Source: Rhabdophis nuchalis (lineage: Eukaryota; Chordata; Lepidosauria; Squamata; Natricidae). Taken from it: a stretch of 64,000 nt of DNA. Of this stretch, positions 21,793 through 32,126 are shown in pieces. Location of the stretch: positions 247,594,919 to 247,658,918 of the forward strand of contig CM077643.1 of the NCBI GenBank assembly GCA_039707465.1, in the 5' to 3' direction. Every line of letters begins with the position of its first letter. Within the stretch, counting starts at the first letter, position 1. The notes under the pieces were generated by a model. The model worked only from the letters and a program-made list of their open reading frames with translations, was not told where the DNA came from and made no database searches. The position numbers and the translations under genes are program-made.

Positions 21793-24700
21793 ATGGTTTT
21801 TTATTCAAGGTCCGACCTCCTTGATCTGCGAGAGTCCCCCCTCTCGCAGGTTTGGCCCCTTAGTCTATCTCGGGCCCACCTCAAGGATGGGTTAATTAAT
21901 CCAGAGAGGTGGAAAAAACGCAAGCTCAGGGGGTTTTTAAATAAATTTTTAATTAGGCTTTTAAGGGGTTCTGGGGTGGGGGAGGGGTTTAAAAAAAGAT
22001 ATAGACAGATGGAGACGGAAGCAACGATCAATAGTAAGGGCCAGGATAGCAGTCGACGGCGGGAAGCGGAAGGCGAAAGGAAGGGGGATACCCGAGTCGT
22101 TCCTCAGGAGGGCATACCAATTCAGAGGGTCGTGGGGAGGGGCAGGACCGAGGGGAGACAATTCTCATCCTCCCGGTTGGTGGCACGCAGCCGTTGGTTA
22201 CAAACGGTCGGGTGCCACAACCCCCGCAGGCTAGGTGGCCAGGGAATACAGAGCCAGGGTCTGCGGCTGATGTTCTGCAACGCCAGGTCCGTTGTCAACA
22301 AAGCCCCCCTCATTAGTGACCTTGTGTCAGAGGGGGAGCCGGACCTGGTAGGAATTGCGGAGACCTGGTTGGGCCCCGAGGGAGGTCATCCCCTCGTTGA
22401 AATGTGCCCACCAGGCTACCGCGCATTTCATCAGCCGCGGGCCCTAGGCAGGGGTGGTGGGGTAGCGGTCATTATTAAGGAAGGCCTGGAGCCGAGAGAG
22501 ACCATTGTGCCTCAGACCTCCGGCTGTGAGTCCCTCTGCATGAAGTGGGGCCTAGGGAGGCAGTTGGGCTTGCTGGTTGTATACCTGGCTCCCCGCTATG
22601 TAGCAGCAGCCCTGCCCGAGCTCCTCGAGGTGATCGCTACGGTGGCAGTGGAGACCCCCAGACTTATAGTCATGGGGGACTTTAATCTGCCATCGTTGGG
22701 CGAATCATCCGTGGCAGCTCGGGAGTTCATGGCTTCCATGACGGCCATGGACCTGACCCAAGTAATTCAAGGCCCCACCCATGAGGGTGGACATACGCCG
22801 GACCTCATCTTTGTCTCGGGCCAATGGAAGAGTGATCTGGGTACAGGGGATATAGTCATCACACCCTTGTCATGGTCAGACCACTCACTTCTCCGTCTCG
22901 ACTTTCCGACCGCTGCTCCCCTCCGCGGGGAGGCGGAACCAGAGTTACCAATCTGGTACCGCCCCAGGCGCTTGATGGACCCGGACGGGTTCCAGACAGC
23001 GCTTGGGCCATTTCCTGTATCCCTGACCCGCGCCCCGATGGAGGACCTCACGGCCGCATGGAATAATGCGGCCGTGGGAGCCTTAGATCGGGTCGCGCCC
23101 TTGCGGCCTCTCTCGCGGCGGCGAACCACCCTGGCTCCTTGGTTTACTGAGGGGCTGCGGGTGATGAAACGCCGCAAGAGATGCCTAGAGAGAAGGTGGA
23201 GGGCTAGCCGCTCTGAATCTGACCGGACACAGGTAAGAGCCCATTTACGGACTTACATTGTGGCGCTGAGGGTGGCCAAACGTCATCATTGTGCTACCCT
23301 CATAGCATCCGCAGAAAACCGCCCTGCCGCCCTGTTTAGGATGACCCGTTCTCTCCTTCATCAGAGGGAGCGGGAAGCCCCGCTACAGGGTAGAGCAGAG
23401 GAATTTGTGATTTTTCTGCAGGAGAAAACCGCCCAGATACAGAGTGAGCTAGCCCCCATTCATGGCCCAGTGGGATGCCACGAGAGAGATCTTGTTTGGG
23501 AGGAGTTTGACCCCGTTACTTCCGAGGATATGGACAGGCTACGTGGGCGACTGCGAGCCACCACATGTTCATTGGACCCGTGCCCCTCCTGGCTTGTACT
23601 GGCATCCTGGGAGGTGACACGAGGCTGGCTCCAAGAGGTTATCAACGCATCCTTGAGTGAGGGTTCCTTGCCTGCCTCCCTAAAAGAGGCTATGGTGAGG
23701 CCCCTCCTCAAGAAGCCCTCTTTGGACCCAGCTCTTTTGAACAACTACCGTCCAGTCTCCAACCTTCCCTTCTTGGCGAAGGTTGTTGAGAGTGTGGTGG
23801 CACAACAGTTTCCCCGTCACCTGGAGGAAGTTGACTATCTAGATCCGCGCCAGTCCGGCTTTCGGCCCGGGCATAGCACCGAGACGGCATTGGTCGCGTT
23901 GGTAGATGATCTCTGGAGGGCCAGAGATGGGGGATGTTCCTCCATCCTGGTCCTATTAGACCTCTCGGCGGCTTTCGATACCATCGACCATGGTATCCTA
24001 TTGCATCGGCTGGGGGGGTTGGGGGTGGGAGGCACCGTTTTGCGGTGGTTCTCCTCCTACCTCTCTGGCCGATCGCAATTTGTGCGGGCAGGAGAGCAGA
24101 GGTCGACCCCGAGACCCCTCACATGCGGGGTGCCTCAGGGGTCGGTCCTCTCGCCTCTCCTGTTTAATGCATACATGAAGCCGCTGGGTGAGATCATCCG
24201 TGGTTTTGGGGTAGAGTACCACCTGTACGCTGATGACACCCAGCTGTACATATCTACCCCAGACCACCCCAACGATGCCGTAGCGGTGATGTGCCAGTGC
24301 CTGGAAGCCGTGCGGATCTGGATGGGAAGTAACGGACTTAGGCTCAACCCGACCAAGACCGAGTGGCTGTGGTTTCCGGCTGCCCGATTCAACCAGCTTT
24401 CTCCAACGCTGGCCATAGGGGGCGAACATCTTGCCCCTGTGGATGGGGCGCGCAATTTGGGTGTCCTCCTGGATACCCGGCTGTCTATGGAAGAGCAAGT
24501 GACAGCCGTGGCCAGGAGGGCGTTTTACCAGGTTCGCCTGGTTCGCCAATTGCGCCCCCTATTGGATCGGGACGCCCTTCGCACAGTCACCCATGCCCTC
24601 GTGACATCCCGACTGGACTATTGCAACTCTCTCTACATGGGGCTCCCCTTGAGGTGCACCCGGAGGCTTCAGTTAGTTCAGAATGCGGCCGCGCGAGCAA

Positions 24701-25074
24701 TTATGGGCACCTCCAGGTTTGCCCATGTAACACCGCTCCTGCGCGAGCTGCACTGGCTACCTGTCGTCTTCCGGGTGCGCTTCAAGGTGTTAGTTATCAT
24801 CTTCAAAGCGCTCCATGGCTCGGGACCTAGCTATCTGCGAGATCGGATCCTGCCCCACACATCCTCACGACCGATTCGCTCCCACAGAGAGGGGCTTCTC
24901 CGGGTGCCGTCCACTAGACTTTGTCAGCGGGCGACGCCCAGGGGAAGGGCGCTCTCTGTGGCGGGCCCGGCCCTCTGGAACGACCTTCCCCCTGATATTA
25001 GAACGACCACCGACCTCCGCTCCTTCCGGGTAAAATTGAAGACCCATCTCTTTCGACTGGCCGGCCTTGAATAG
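21793..25074 (+). CDS. L2 ORF2: APE-type endonuclease and reverse transcriptase
   Basis: Uninterrupted 1,093 codons. Residues about 158-370 form an apurinic-type endonuclease with N163 (MFCNARS), E190 (AETWL), D296/N298 (MGDFNLP), D337 (TPDLIF) and the catalytic S-D-H at 362-364 (WSDHSLL). Residues about 630-900 form the reverse transcriptase: NYRPVSNLPF (651-660), QSGFRPGHSTETAL (687-700), LLDLSAAFDTIDH with D723 (721-733), GVPQGSVLSPLLF (779-791) and the active-site YADD (812-815). The C-terminus, after LHWLPVVFRVRF, has the L2-type WNDLPP motif and ends LFRLAGLE. All catalytic residues are present. The first ATG is at 21793; an in-frame ATG at 22009 (METEATIN) would remove a basic leader of unknown role. 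It makes the protein for target-primed reverse transcription of L2 RNA and probably of the SINEs with L2-like tails in this window. Confidence 0.92.
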   Translation: MVFYSRSDLLDLRESPLSQVWPLSLSRAHLKDGLINPERWKKRKLRGFLNKFLIRLLRGSGVGEGFKKRYRQMETEATINSKGQDSSRRREAEGERKGDTRVVPQEGIPIQRVVGRGRTEGRQFSSSRLVARSRWLQTVGCHNPRRLGGQGIQSQGLRLMFCNARSVVNKAPLISDLVSEGEPDLVGIAETWLGPEGGHPLVEMCPPGYRAFHQPRALGRGGGVAVIIKEGLEPRETIVPQTSGCESLCMKWGLGRQLGLLVVYLAPRYVAAALPELLEVIATVAVETPRLIVMGDFNLPSLGESSVAAREFMASMTAMDLTQVIQGPTHEGGHTPDLIFVSGQWKSDLGTGDIVITPLSWSDHSLLRLDFPTAAPLRGEAEPELPIWYRPRRLMDPDGFQTALGPFPVSLTRAPMEDLTAAWNNAAVGALDRVAPLRPLSRRRTTLAPWFTEGLRVMKRRKRCLERRWRASRSESDRTQVRAHLRTYIVALRVAKRHHCATLIASAENRPAALFRMTRSLLHQREREAPLQGRAEEFVIFLQEKTAQIQSELAPIHGPVGCHERDLVWEEFDPVTSEDMDRLRGRLRATTCSLDPCPSWLVLASWEVTRGWLQEVINASLSEGSLPASLKEAMVRPLLKKPSLDPALLNNYRPVSNLPFLAKVVESVVAQQFPRHLEEVDYLDPRQSGFRPGHSTETALVALVDDLWRARDGGCSSILVLLDLSAAFDTIDHGILLHRLGGLGVGGTVLRWFSSYLSGRSQFVRAGEQRSTPRPLTCGVPQGSVLSPLLFNAYMKPLGEIIRGFGVEYHLYADDTQLYISTPDHPNDAVAVMCQCLEAVRIWMGSNGLRLNPTKTEWLWFPAARFNQLSPTLAIGGEHLAPVDGARNLGVLLDTRLSMEEQVTAVARRAFYQVRLVRQLRPLLDRDALRTVTHALVTSRLDYCNSLYMGLPLRCTRRLQLVQNAAARAIMGTSRFAHVTPLLRELHWLPVVFRVRFKVLVIIFKALHGSGPSYLRDRILPHTSSRPIRSHREGLLRVPSTRLCQRATPRGRALSVAGPALWNDLPPDIRTTTDLRSFRVKLKTHLFRLAGLE

Positions 25075-25264
25075 TTCTCTCTGTCTTTTAATTACAAATT
25101 TAATGGGTTTTAATTATATATTTTTAGCATGGGTAGATTTATTTAATTTTATTTTAAGTAATGTTTGTATTTTGTATATTGTTTTTAATTATGCCTGTGC
25201 ACCGCCCCGGGTCCCTGTGGGGAGAGGGTGCGGTTAATAAATCTTAATTTGATTTGATTGATTG

Positions 25265-25316
25265 ATCACCCCCTAGAGTTGGATACAACTGGTCAGGGGA
25301 AACCTTTACCTTTCCA
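25265..25316 (+). mobile_element. Sauria-type SINE, 3' part, after the L2
   Basis: CACCCCCTAGAGTTGGATAC...GGGGAAACCTTTACCTTT is the terminal part of the SINE begun at 20541. Confidence 0.8.
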
Positions 25317-25375
25317 AAATAGAAAAGCACCATGACAACAAAAACTATGTGGATATTTTAGATTCTGCTATATAC

Positions 25376-25717
25376 GCGGTGGCTCAGTGGTTAAGATACT
25401 GAGCTTGTAGATCAGAAATGTTGGCAGTGTGGCGATTTGAATCCCTAGCGCTGCATAATGGATTGAGCTCCCGTTACTTGTCTCAGCTTCTGCCAGCCTA
25501 GCAGTGTGAAAGCATGTAAAAATGCAAGTAGAAAAATAGGGACCACTTTGGTGGGAAAGTAATAGCATTCCATGCACCTTCAGCATTTAGTCATGACCAC
25601 GTGACCACCGAGACATCTTTGGACAGTGCTGGCTCTTCGGCTTTGTAACAGAGATGAACATCGCACCCTAGAGTTGGGAACGAGTAGCACATATGTACGA
25701 GGGGGACCTTTACCTTT
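25376..25717 (+). mobile_element. Sauria-type tRNA SINE, full length
   Basis: The head GCGGTGGCTCAGTGGTTAAG (A box) and 'gatttgaatccctagcgc' (B box) form the tRNA-related Pol III promoter. Then come 'cagcttctgccagcctagcag', 'gcatgtaaaaatgcaagtag' and 'gtcatgaccacgtgacc', and the BovB-like 3' end ...GGGGGACCTTTACCTTTAGC. About 340 bases. It lies only ~60 bases from the split SINE, so the region is a SINE cluster. Confidence 0.88.
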
Positions 25718-25724
25718 AGCTTAT

Positions 25725-25935
25725 GTACTTATTTGATTTTTATCCTGCTTTTATTATTTTAGGAATAACTCAAAGGGGCAAACATACATAATACCCCTCT
25801 TTTTTCTCCCCAACAACCATACTGTGAGGTAGGTTGAACTGAGAAAGTCAGCTTTCCTGCCTAAAGCAAGACTAGAACTCACCATCTGGTTTCTAGATCA
25901 GCATCTTAACTGCTACACCCAATTGGCTCCATCAA
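25725..25935 (-). mobile_element. tRNA-derived SINE (610-843 family)
   Basis: In reverse: A-box-like 'gtagcagttaagatgc', B-box-like GAGTTCTAGTCTTGC, 'caacctacctcacagta', and an L2-like tail 'aataaaagcaggataaaaat'. Older and more diverged than the 610 copy. Confidence 0.6.
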
Positions 25936-28900
25936 CTATGCACCACACTTTATCAAACTATAAATAAGAAAGGACTGGATTCATGTGAAATTATGGCCTA
26001 CCCTGCTGGAGAACACTGTCCTATCAAGATACATTTTTGTTCTGAACAAAGAGCACCCAGATAGGACCATGTCCATTGTGTTTGTTATGGATTAGCGTGC
26101 ATTAGACTTCAGCTTTTGACTGCGATTGAACTACCACCATATTTTTATTTCATTTAAAAGAAAAAAAGCACACATTTAAACTGAAGAGAATATGAAATAT
26201 CCATAGCTGTTCAGTTCTGTAGTTTCTGTAGCATTTTTCTGATTCTAAAGCACTTTAATAATTCTCATCCTTGAAGCAATTTTGAAAGACATGTTTAATT
26301 AAGAGGAATGAGGCCTGCCTGTGGTGGTCTGAAAATCTGCCAACTTGATGATCTCTCCCACACTGAGTAGCAATATTCACTTCACCAGCTCTGTTCTAAT
26401 GTTCACCAACTGGCTTCTATTTACCTCAAGGAAAAAAAATTGTGGTAATAAAAGGAGATGCGCCTGTATCACAGGCTGTGCCAGAGCATTGTTATTATAA
26501 AACACATATAAAACTGCAGATGTTCTTCATTTATATTAGCTTACAAGATGAATTTCAGAACTTCCTTTTATCTTTATAGATCCATAGTGAAGTGCATATA
26601 CAGTGATCCAACACATAAGCAAGACTAGGAAAACAAATCAAATCACTTCTAGTTTCCAGCTGAAAGACAAGGAAAAGTCTATTCAGAATTACTGTTAAAA
26701 TACTTATGAACTAAAACTTACCTAATGGGAATTGAAGTCCTAGAAGTGGCAGATCAAACAACATATTACTCATATTGATTTCTTTGTTTGATTTTTTTTT
26801 TTCAGTTTACCCTACAGTGGTAGATTTCTGATGTATCCATCCTTCAAATCATCCTTGGTTGATATCCAAAGATTTCATAAATTAACGAAGATGCACAATT
26901 CTTAGTGGATTTGAATTCCAGCCAATTGTCTCAGAGGATCTTGAGGAGGTTTCCAGAACACCTTGCAAAGGACCAATCACATGGCTTACAATACTGGAGA
27001 TTTAGGACATATAATGCATATCTGATCCCATATACGCCCTTTACACAGCTATGGGTATATTGATGAAATGGGAGGTGAAGTTAAAAAAAATGGGGTTCTT
27101 ATCTTAAAGGGTTAAAGCAAAGTAAAAATACCCCAACTTAAGTTGGGTCAGGAAACCACCGCCAAATAATGGCAAAATAAAGTGACCAATAGATTTAAGA
27201 GGTAATTCCTAAGGGAACCTGGAGGTGATACTGCCAACCATATCCCATTGTTCATAAGTAATGGTTTTACTATGGGTCTCAACCTGACAAATGAGGTGGA
27301 ATGAAATAATAGCCTAGGGTGCACATGCTGTCTGACTCTAAGCAAAAGAAATAGATTTCACTGAATGCAGTGAAATGTAAATTAGACAAAACCACAACTC
27401 CAGCATGCCATCATCACTGGTGTATTCATTAGGACTACAGGCAAAAAAAGCAAAACTAAAACCCAGTAATTAAAATAAACATTATTAAGAACAAGTTTAA
27501 CAGAGGTTATAATGAAAGAACAAGCATTTCATATATCTATTCTGGCACTGGAATAGGTGGGCTGTATTTTATATACGTATTTAACAAATATGCTTGGCAT
27601 TTAGATCCAATCTAACACAAATAGCAATCTTAGGAGGTATTTATTCAGGTTATGGACAAAAGAAAATAGAATAAAAAGCACAGTCTTTTTACTTGCACAA
27701 TTATTGCAAGTAAATGCTTTCACCATTCCCCACCCTTGCACTTTTCAAGCTCCTCAGCCAGCTCCCTTACCTTCTAAATGTCAATCTTTCTGCCTTGAGC
27801 AGACAGTCACTCTGAACTGATTAAGAAATAGGAATCTATGGCCTCCAGATACTGAACTACAACTCCCAGCAATCAGTAAATTCAAAAATGAAAACACTGC
27901 ACTTCAGCATCATGTGAAAAGCTGTAAGTGCTTCAATTTAGTAAACTATTAATTCATTTTAGCAACTGCACCCCCCCACCCGCCTACTGTGCATAGTTGG
28001 GTCTTTTTCAAATTACACTTAATTTCAAAGCAATCTCGCCAAAGTCTATTTGCTAACTTAAATTGAAACTTTATAATGTTACAAGATAGCTCTGTCCTCC
28101 AGCTTCAAATTATAACCAACTAAATTAATACTGTAATTTAAGTGAAGTGAAAGTACACTTAAAGTGACTTATTTTATCATCACTAATTGAAACCAATTGT
28201 TTGGATGGTTGGATGAAATTTCTAGTGGAATAGCCTGGTATTTTTCTTCTTGCTCATTTTTCTTCTTGCTCATGCTAATCTGAGAGCAAAGATAAATGAG
28301 TAGATTAATATTCAGGTAACTAGCACCAATCAGGGGAAAATCAATACATGTGGTCACCAAATGTACACTAACGATGGCACATAATCAACTATCACTGAAA
28401 GTAATTTTGATTTATTGTATATATTAAAAAGGACAAAATATTAATCCATTTCTTTGAGAAATGGCTGAGTTCAGATTACAAAGCTATATGTTTGATCTAG
28501 TATGTTATGACTGGGAATCTAATTGTAATAATTGAAAAACCATGCTTAATCAGTATGAACCTAGACAACTGTTTTCAATAAGCTATGGGTTATCTTTAAC
28601 CATTTTAAAGTATGTGTTAACATAGCTAGGACAATGTGTGAATGAGACAATGCTTGGATCAGAACTCCAAATCATAGGTGAGATGGTAAAAATTGGTGCA
28701 GATAAGTAGAAATATTCAGAATTTTGCTTAGTTGGCATCAGTACAGAAATACTATTTCATCCCATTAAGACAGATCTACAATTTATTATCTCCATGTAAA
28801 TAATGGGCTCTGGGACCCTGAAGACTCAGAGCAAAGGGCATTGACCTCATTCAAGTAGGACAAAGGCTTTTAAAAAAATATATACTGCACAGCTGTTTCC

Positions 28901-29400
28901 TAAGGATCTAGGACCTATTCTCAAAATCTTGTTTTAAGTAGCAATCCCTTTCCTCCTGTTATAAAAATATATCTTTAAGTGAAGCTCTTTACCTCTAGAA
29001 TTGTAGTCCTGTATGCACTTGGGATGTTGAAATCCACTTAATCAATGCAATTTTAAAAAAACCAAGATGGAAAAATGGCACCCGATTTTAATCTACTATG
29101 CCACTGAGAGCTTATGTATGCTTCTAAGGGGGGGTCCTGTTACAGTATTGTAGGCCTGCGTGAAGTAATTTTTAGTCAGGCCAGTAAGGTTCCAGGATGT
29201 TCAACACACTAATGTTTCCAGCAGCTGTAGTTCAAAGGAAAATGCTTACATTTTTTTTTCAGAACCAACAGACAGAAGTTCATTCAATCAGGCACAACAA
29301 AGAAGCAGAGTATTTCATGAATGTAGTCATAGAACTTTTTAATACTTTACCAAAAAAGGTCCTGCATATACAGCTTAGATGATTTTAAGTAAACTTCACA
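25936..29400. other. Repeat-poor intergenic DNA downstream of RHOB
   Basis: No coding exon or young transposon was recognised. AACTACAACTCCCAGCAATC at 27855-27874 resembles the ZNF143/STAF motif but probably derives from an old foldback element. The lack of young insertions compared with the flanks fits a regulatory neighbourhood of RHOB. Conservation cannot be judged from one sequence. Confidence 0.4.
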
Positions 29401-29941
29401 TGTCTTTTCTGTAACCAAATCAATATAGTGTTTTGTGTGTTTTGTTTTAAATAATAAAACTCTTAGTACCACTGTTAAAAATGGTCAGTGGGGAAGGGGA
29501 TTAAATCAATCAACTCTCTGAAACAGAGAAGCACAGGTTATTCTCACACACCATTTGAATTTGGCTAGTGAAAATAAGTGTACTATTGTTTGAAATGGGC
29601 CCAGAGATGGCACTTAGTGCTAAAAAAGTAAAACAAAACAAAAAAATGACAAAAAATGTCACATTCTTTTTCTTTAAAAAAAAAAGTCAGTGTTTCCACT
29701 CATTTCTTGATGCAACGACAACCCCAAGAATATATTACAGTGGCTTTACATCAGTTATACAGAAACAAAGGCGCACAACCCAGTCAAAAAAAAAATGAAG
29801 CATTTGAAAGTCCCATTGATGGCTCTCTGGTGAAAAGTTCTTCAAAGGCTCAACTTCAAGGGGAGGAGGGGTGTTAAAAAGTGTTTCCCCTGGAAAGTGC
29901 TTAGCTAGACTGTGCTCCAAATGAGGTTCTGACGCAAGGGG

Positions 29942-29951
29942 TTTATTTATT
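29942..29951 (-). terminator. Candidate RHOB polyadenylation signals
   Basis: On the minus strand the sequence AATAAATAAA gives two overlapping hexamers about 1,060 bases after the RHOB stop codon. That would give a 3' UTR of ~1.1 kb, close to what I recall for mammalian RHOB. A later ATTAAA-type site near 29337-29343 is a weaker alternative giving a ~1.7-kb UTR. Confidence 0.5.
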
Positions 29952-30023
29952 TTTTTGCAATGGTACAGTGCAACACTGCACATCACAAGTGCGTTAAGGT
30001 GTCCAAAGAAACACCATCATCAT

Positions 30024-30031
30024 TGTGCAAA
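30024..30031 (-). promoter_or_regulatory. miR-19 8-mer seed match in RHOB 3' UTR
   Basis: The coding-strand octamer TTTGCACA is the full 8-mer site for miR-19a/b. RHOB is a reported miR-19 target whose repression depends on HuR in mammals (from memory). The site is about 980 bases after the stop and ~75 bases before the candidate poly(A) signals. Confidence 0.6.
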
Positions 30032-31007
30032 ATAGGTTCTTTTGCAATAGAACTCAGATGGGGGAAGGGCGGGGGGGGGGAGGGGTCAAAAGACAGAAAG
30101 AGGGGGGAGGGGCATCCAAACCATATCAAGGACAGCAGGCACCAGACTCTGAGAAGCTTGGGAATTCTCTGCATCCCCAGCAACCCAAGGGGAACAAATG
30201 ATACCATTCTTCTGTGAGAAATGGTTATCTCAAGAAGGGGAAAAAAAATCTTTTCATTGTGGAGGGGGCTAAGGAGGAGGAAGCCCAAACCACTCAATAC
30301 CCCAGGCCTCCAAAAAGAAAACAAGAAAACCCCTTAGAATCAGTCTCAAAGAGAGCAAGGTCTCAGTCCAGTGTTAAACAAGCCCCATCCTTTTCTTGCC
30401 CCCAAAATTCAAACAATTGCATATGTACACCCAGCAGATGCCCCTCCCTCCCTCCCCCCGCGTTTCTCAATGCAGGAAAACTCTCTTCCCAGGTGGAAAG
30501 GAAAACCCCGATTCAGTGCAAGGGGGTCGGTTTGAGGATTCCGATCTAGGCAGATCCCGTCCACCAAGGGAAGAGCAAGGCGGGAGCGGCGCAGCTACAG
30601 TCTTCCCATCTCCCCCTGCCGTTTTTTTTTCCACGGGAGGTCTAAGGCGCGGCGCACCAATAGGCAAAGTCCAGTTCCTTTCCTCCAGCAAGGCAAAAAA
30701 AGAGGGGCGCGTTCGGTTCGCGCAAGTCCCGCGACTGTCCTTCGCGAAGGAGAACCACAGGCATTAGAAAGCCCAGATCAATGAACGGGAGCTTGCATCA
30801 ACGGGCGGGGGCCCCTTCGTGGAAAATCGGCGCTTCCCCACGTCCAAGCGGGCGCGGTGCTTTGCTCTCCCCCCTCCCCTGAAGAGTGCGCGGATCCGAC
30901 CCCTCCCCGGGTTTTTTGTTTTGTTCTCCGACGGGCTTGAGGAGTCAGCCCCGAGTCCCTCGACGCCTAGCCTCCCGCCCCTTGCCACCCCGCGGGCGTC
31001 CAGGGCA

Positions 31008-31598
31008 TTATAGCACCTTGCAACAATTGATGCAACCGTTCTGGGTGCCGTAACGCTTCTGCAAAGCCGCTCGGGTGGCCGTCTCGAAAACCTCCCGCAC
31101 GCCTTCCTTGGTCTTGGCCGAGCACTCGAGGTAATCGTAGGCTTGGATGCGGATGGCCATGGCCCGGCCGTCTTCGGTGCGGACGGGCTCCTGCTTCATG
31201 CGGGCCAGCTCGTTGCGGACGTGCTCGTCGTTGCGCAGGTCTTTCTTGTTGGCCACCAGGATGATGGGCACGTTGGGGCAGAAGTGCTTCACCTCGGGCA
31301 CCCACTTCTCCGGGATGTTCTCCAGGGAGTCCGGGCTGTCGACCGAGAAGCACATGAGGATGACGTCGGTGTCCGGGTAGGAGAGAGGGCGCAAGCGGTC
31401 GTAGTCTTCCTGGCCGGCCGTGTCCCAAAGGGCCAGCTCCACCTGCTTGCCGTCCACCTCGATGTCGGCCACGTAGTTCTCGAAGACGGTGGGCACGTAG
31501 ACTTCGGGGAACTCGTCTTTGCTGAAGACGATCAGCAGGCACGTCTTCCCGCACGCCCCGTCGCCGACCACCACCAGCTTCTTGCGGATCGCCGCCAT
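31008..31598 (-). CDS. RHOB: RhoB small GTPase, complete single-exon gene
   Basis: The protein has 196 residues, the exact vertebrate RhoB length, and starts [19 protein letters not shown]. The P loop is GDGACGKT (12-19), switch I is VPTVFENY with T37 (35-42), switch II starts DTAGQED (59-65), the guanine-specificity motifs are NKKD (117-120) and CSAK (159-162), and the Rho insert lies around 123-138. The C-terminus CINCCKVL has the RhoB hallmarks: C189 and C192 for palmitoylation and C193 in a CKVL CAAX box for geranylgeranyl or farnesyl attachment, rather than the single cysteine of RhoA/RhoC. RhoB cycles between GTP and GDP states on endosomes and the plasma membrane and controls actin, receptor traffic and stress/apoptosis responses. 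The upstream in-frame ATG (MATLA, 31611-31613) would add five residues; the MAAIRKK start is the conserved one. It is an immediate-early gene in mammals, consistent with the compact intronless structure. The long antisense frame opposite it is a codon-bias shadow. Confidence 0.98.
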   Translation of the reverse strand: MAAIRKKLVVVGDGACGKTCLLIVFSKDEFPEVYVPTVFENYVADIEVDGKQVELALWDTAGQEDYDRLRPLSYPDTDVILMCFSVDSPDSLENIPEKWVPEVKHFCPNVPIILVANKKDLRNDEHVRNELARMKQEPVRTEDGRAMAIRIQAYDYLECSAKTKEGVREVFETATRAALQKRYGTQNGCINCCKVL

Positions 31599-32035
31599 AG
31601 CCAGGGTCGCCAACCCCGCCCTGCTCGGGTGCTCCAGCAGGGAGACCGAAGCGCTCCCTTCCCCGCGCCTGGTCGCTCTTACTCCGGCCTCTTCGCCTTT
31701 CCCACAGGGCAGCGTGGCTCTCTTCTTCTCCGGGGAGCGATAAGGGCTCTTCCGCGCGGCTTAGTAAATGGGGAGCCGCCCACTTCGCCCGGGCCTCGCT
31801 TCTGTTCTTGGCTGGCTCCTCTGATGCCCTCTGCCTGCTTGCATGGGGAAAGGACCTCGGCTCCTCGGCTTGCCTTTTCCAGGGGACACGGAGGCAAAAG
31901 GCGGGAGGAACCGAAAGCACCGGAGCTCTGAAGGAAATGGCTGCAGTTTTGGGGTTTTTTCCTGCAAGTTTTGTGGCCCGGCTTTTCTTTCTTTTTTGTC
32001 CAAGAGCCGACCGAGCCGTCCGTACTTTAATGCCA
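31599..32035 (-). other. RHOB: RHOB 5' UTR / CpG-rich leader (approximate)
   Basis: About 430 bases between the start codon and the expected transcription start roughly 25-30 bases downstream of the TATA-like box. The sequence is G/C-rich with many CpG. Length is similar to my recollection of the mammalian 5' UTR. The cap site is inferred. Confidence 0.5.
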
Positions 32036-32060
32036 TAGCAGGGCGACCGTCGGACGCTGC

Positions 32061-32068
32061 TATTTAAA
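32061..32068 (-). promoter_or_regulatory. RHOB TATA-like box
   Basis: The coding strand reads TTTAAATA. A second candidate (TATATTA, 32086-32092) lies 25 bases further upstream. Confidence 0.6.
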
Positions 32069-32097
32069 GGGGCCGGCTACTTTCTTAATATAGCTGG

Positions 32098-32102
32098 CCA
32101 AT
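32098..32102 (+). promoter_or_regulatory. Inverted CCAAT box of the RHOB promoter
   Basis: CCAAT on the plus strand reads ATTGG on the coding strand (CCCATTGGCC), about 30 bases upstream of the TATA-like box. The human RHOB promoter is known to depend on an inverted CCAAT box for stress and HDAC-inhibitor responses, so this is probably its counterpart bound by NF-Y. Confidence 0.7.
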
Positions 32103-32116
32103 GGGAAGGCAAAGGA

Positions 32117-32124
32117 TGAGGTCA
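32117..32124. promoter_or_regulatory. CRE-like octamer upstream of RHOB
   Basis: TGAGGTCA differs from the CREB/ATF consensus TGACGTCA at one base. It sits 15 bases beyond the CCAAT box. Confidence 0.45.
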
Positions 32125-32126
32125 TC

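Larger units (their letters stand above)
20710..25264 (+). mobile_element. Full-length L2 LINE, ~4.55 kb, with TSD
   Basis: The element sits in a SINE. The pentamer ATCAC is duplicated at 20705-20709 and 25265-25269, and the interrupted SINE rejoins seamlessly across it. It has a ~1.08-kb G/C-rich 5' region, one 3.28-kb ORF, a ~150-bp A/T-rich 3' UTR, the L2-like GCACCGCCCCGGGTCC...GGTTAATAAAT end and a TTGA-type tail. No internal stop or obvious deletion is visible, so it is a candidate young, possibly active copy. No second (ORF1-like) frame is evident in the 5' region. The superfamily call rests on the RT signature AAFDTIDHGILLHRL and the C-terminal signature shared with vertebrate L2. Confidence 0.9.
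29942..31007 (-). other. RHOB: RHOB 3' UTR (approximate)
   Basis: This lies between the RHOB stop codon and the AATAAATAAA cluster. The first half is C-rich on the coding strand (plus-strand G runs at 30060-30085), the distal half is A/U-rich. RHOB mRNA is short-lived and post-transcriptionally regulated in mammals (established), which fits the A/U-rich distal part. The 3' boundary is inferred, not shown. Confidence 0.55.
30550..32110. promoter_or_regulatory. CpG-rich island around RHOB
   Basis: G/C content and CpG density rise abruptly against the A/T-rich surroundings, spanning the promoter, CDS and proximal 3' UTR. This is typical of vertebrate immediate-early single-exon genes. Confidence 0.7.

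Noticed and set aside
25376..25460. tRNA gene
   Set aside because: The A and B boxes belong to a SINE head; there is no complete cloverleaf or terminator.
31143..31931. 262-codon frame antisense to RHOB, and a 317-codon frame in another minus-strand frame
   Set aside because: Both arise from third-position G/C in the RHOB CDS and CpG island; the RHOB frame explains the region fully.
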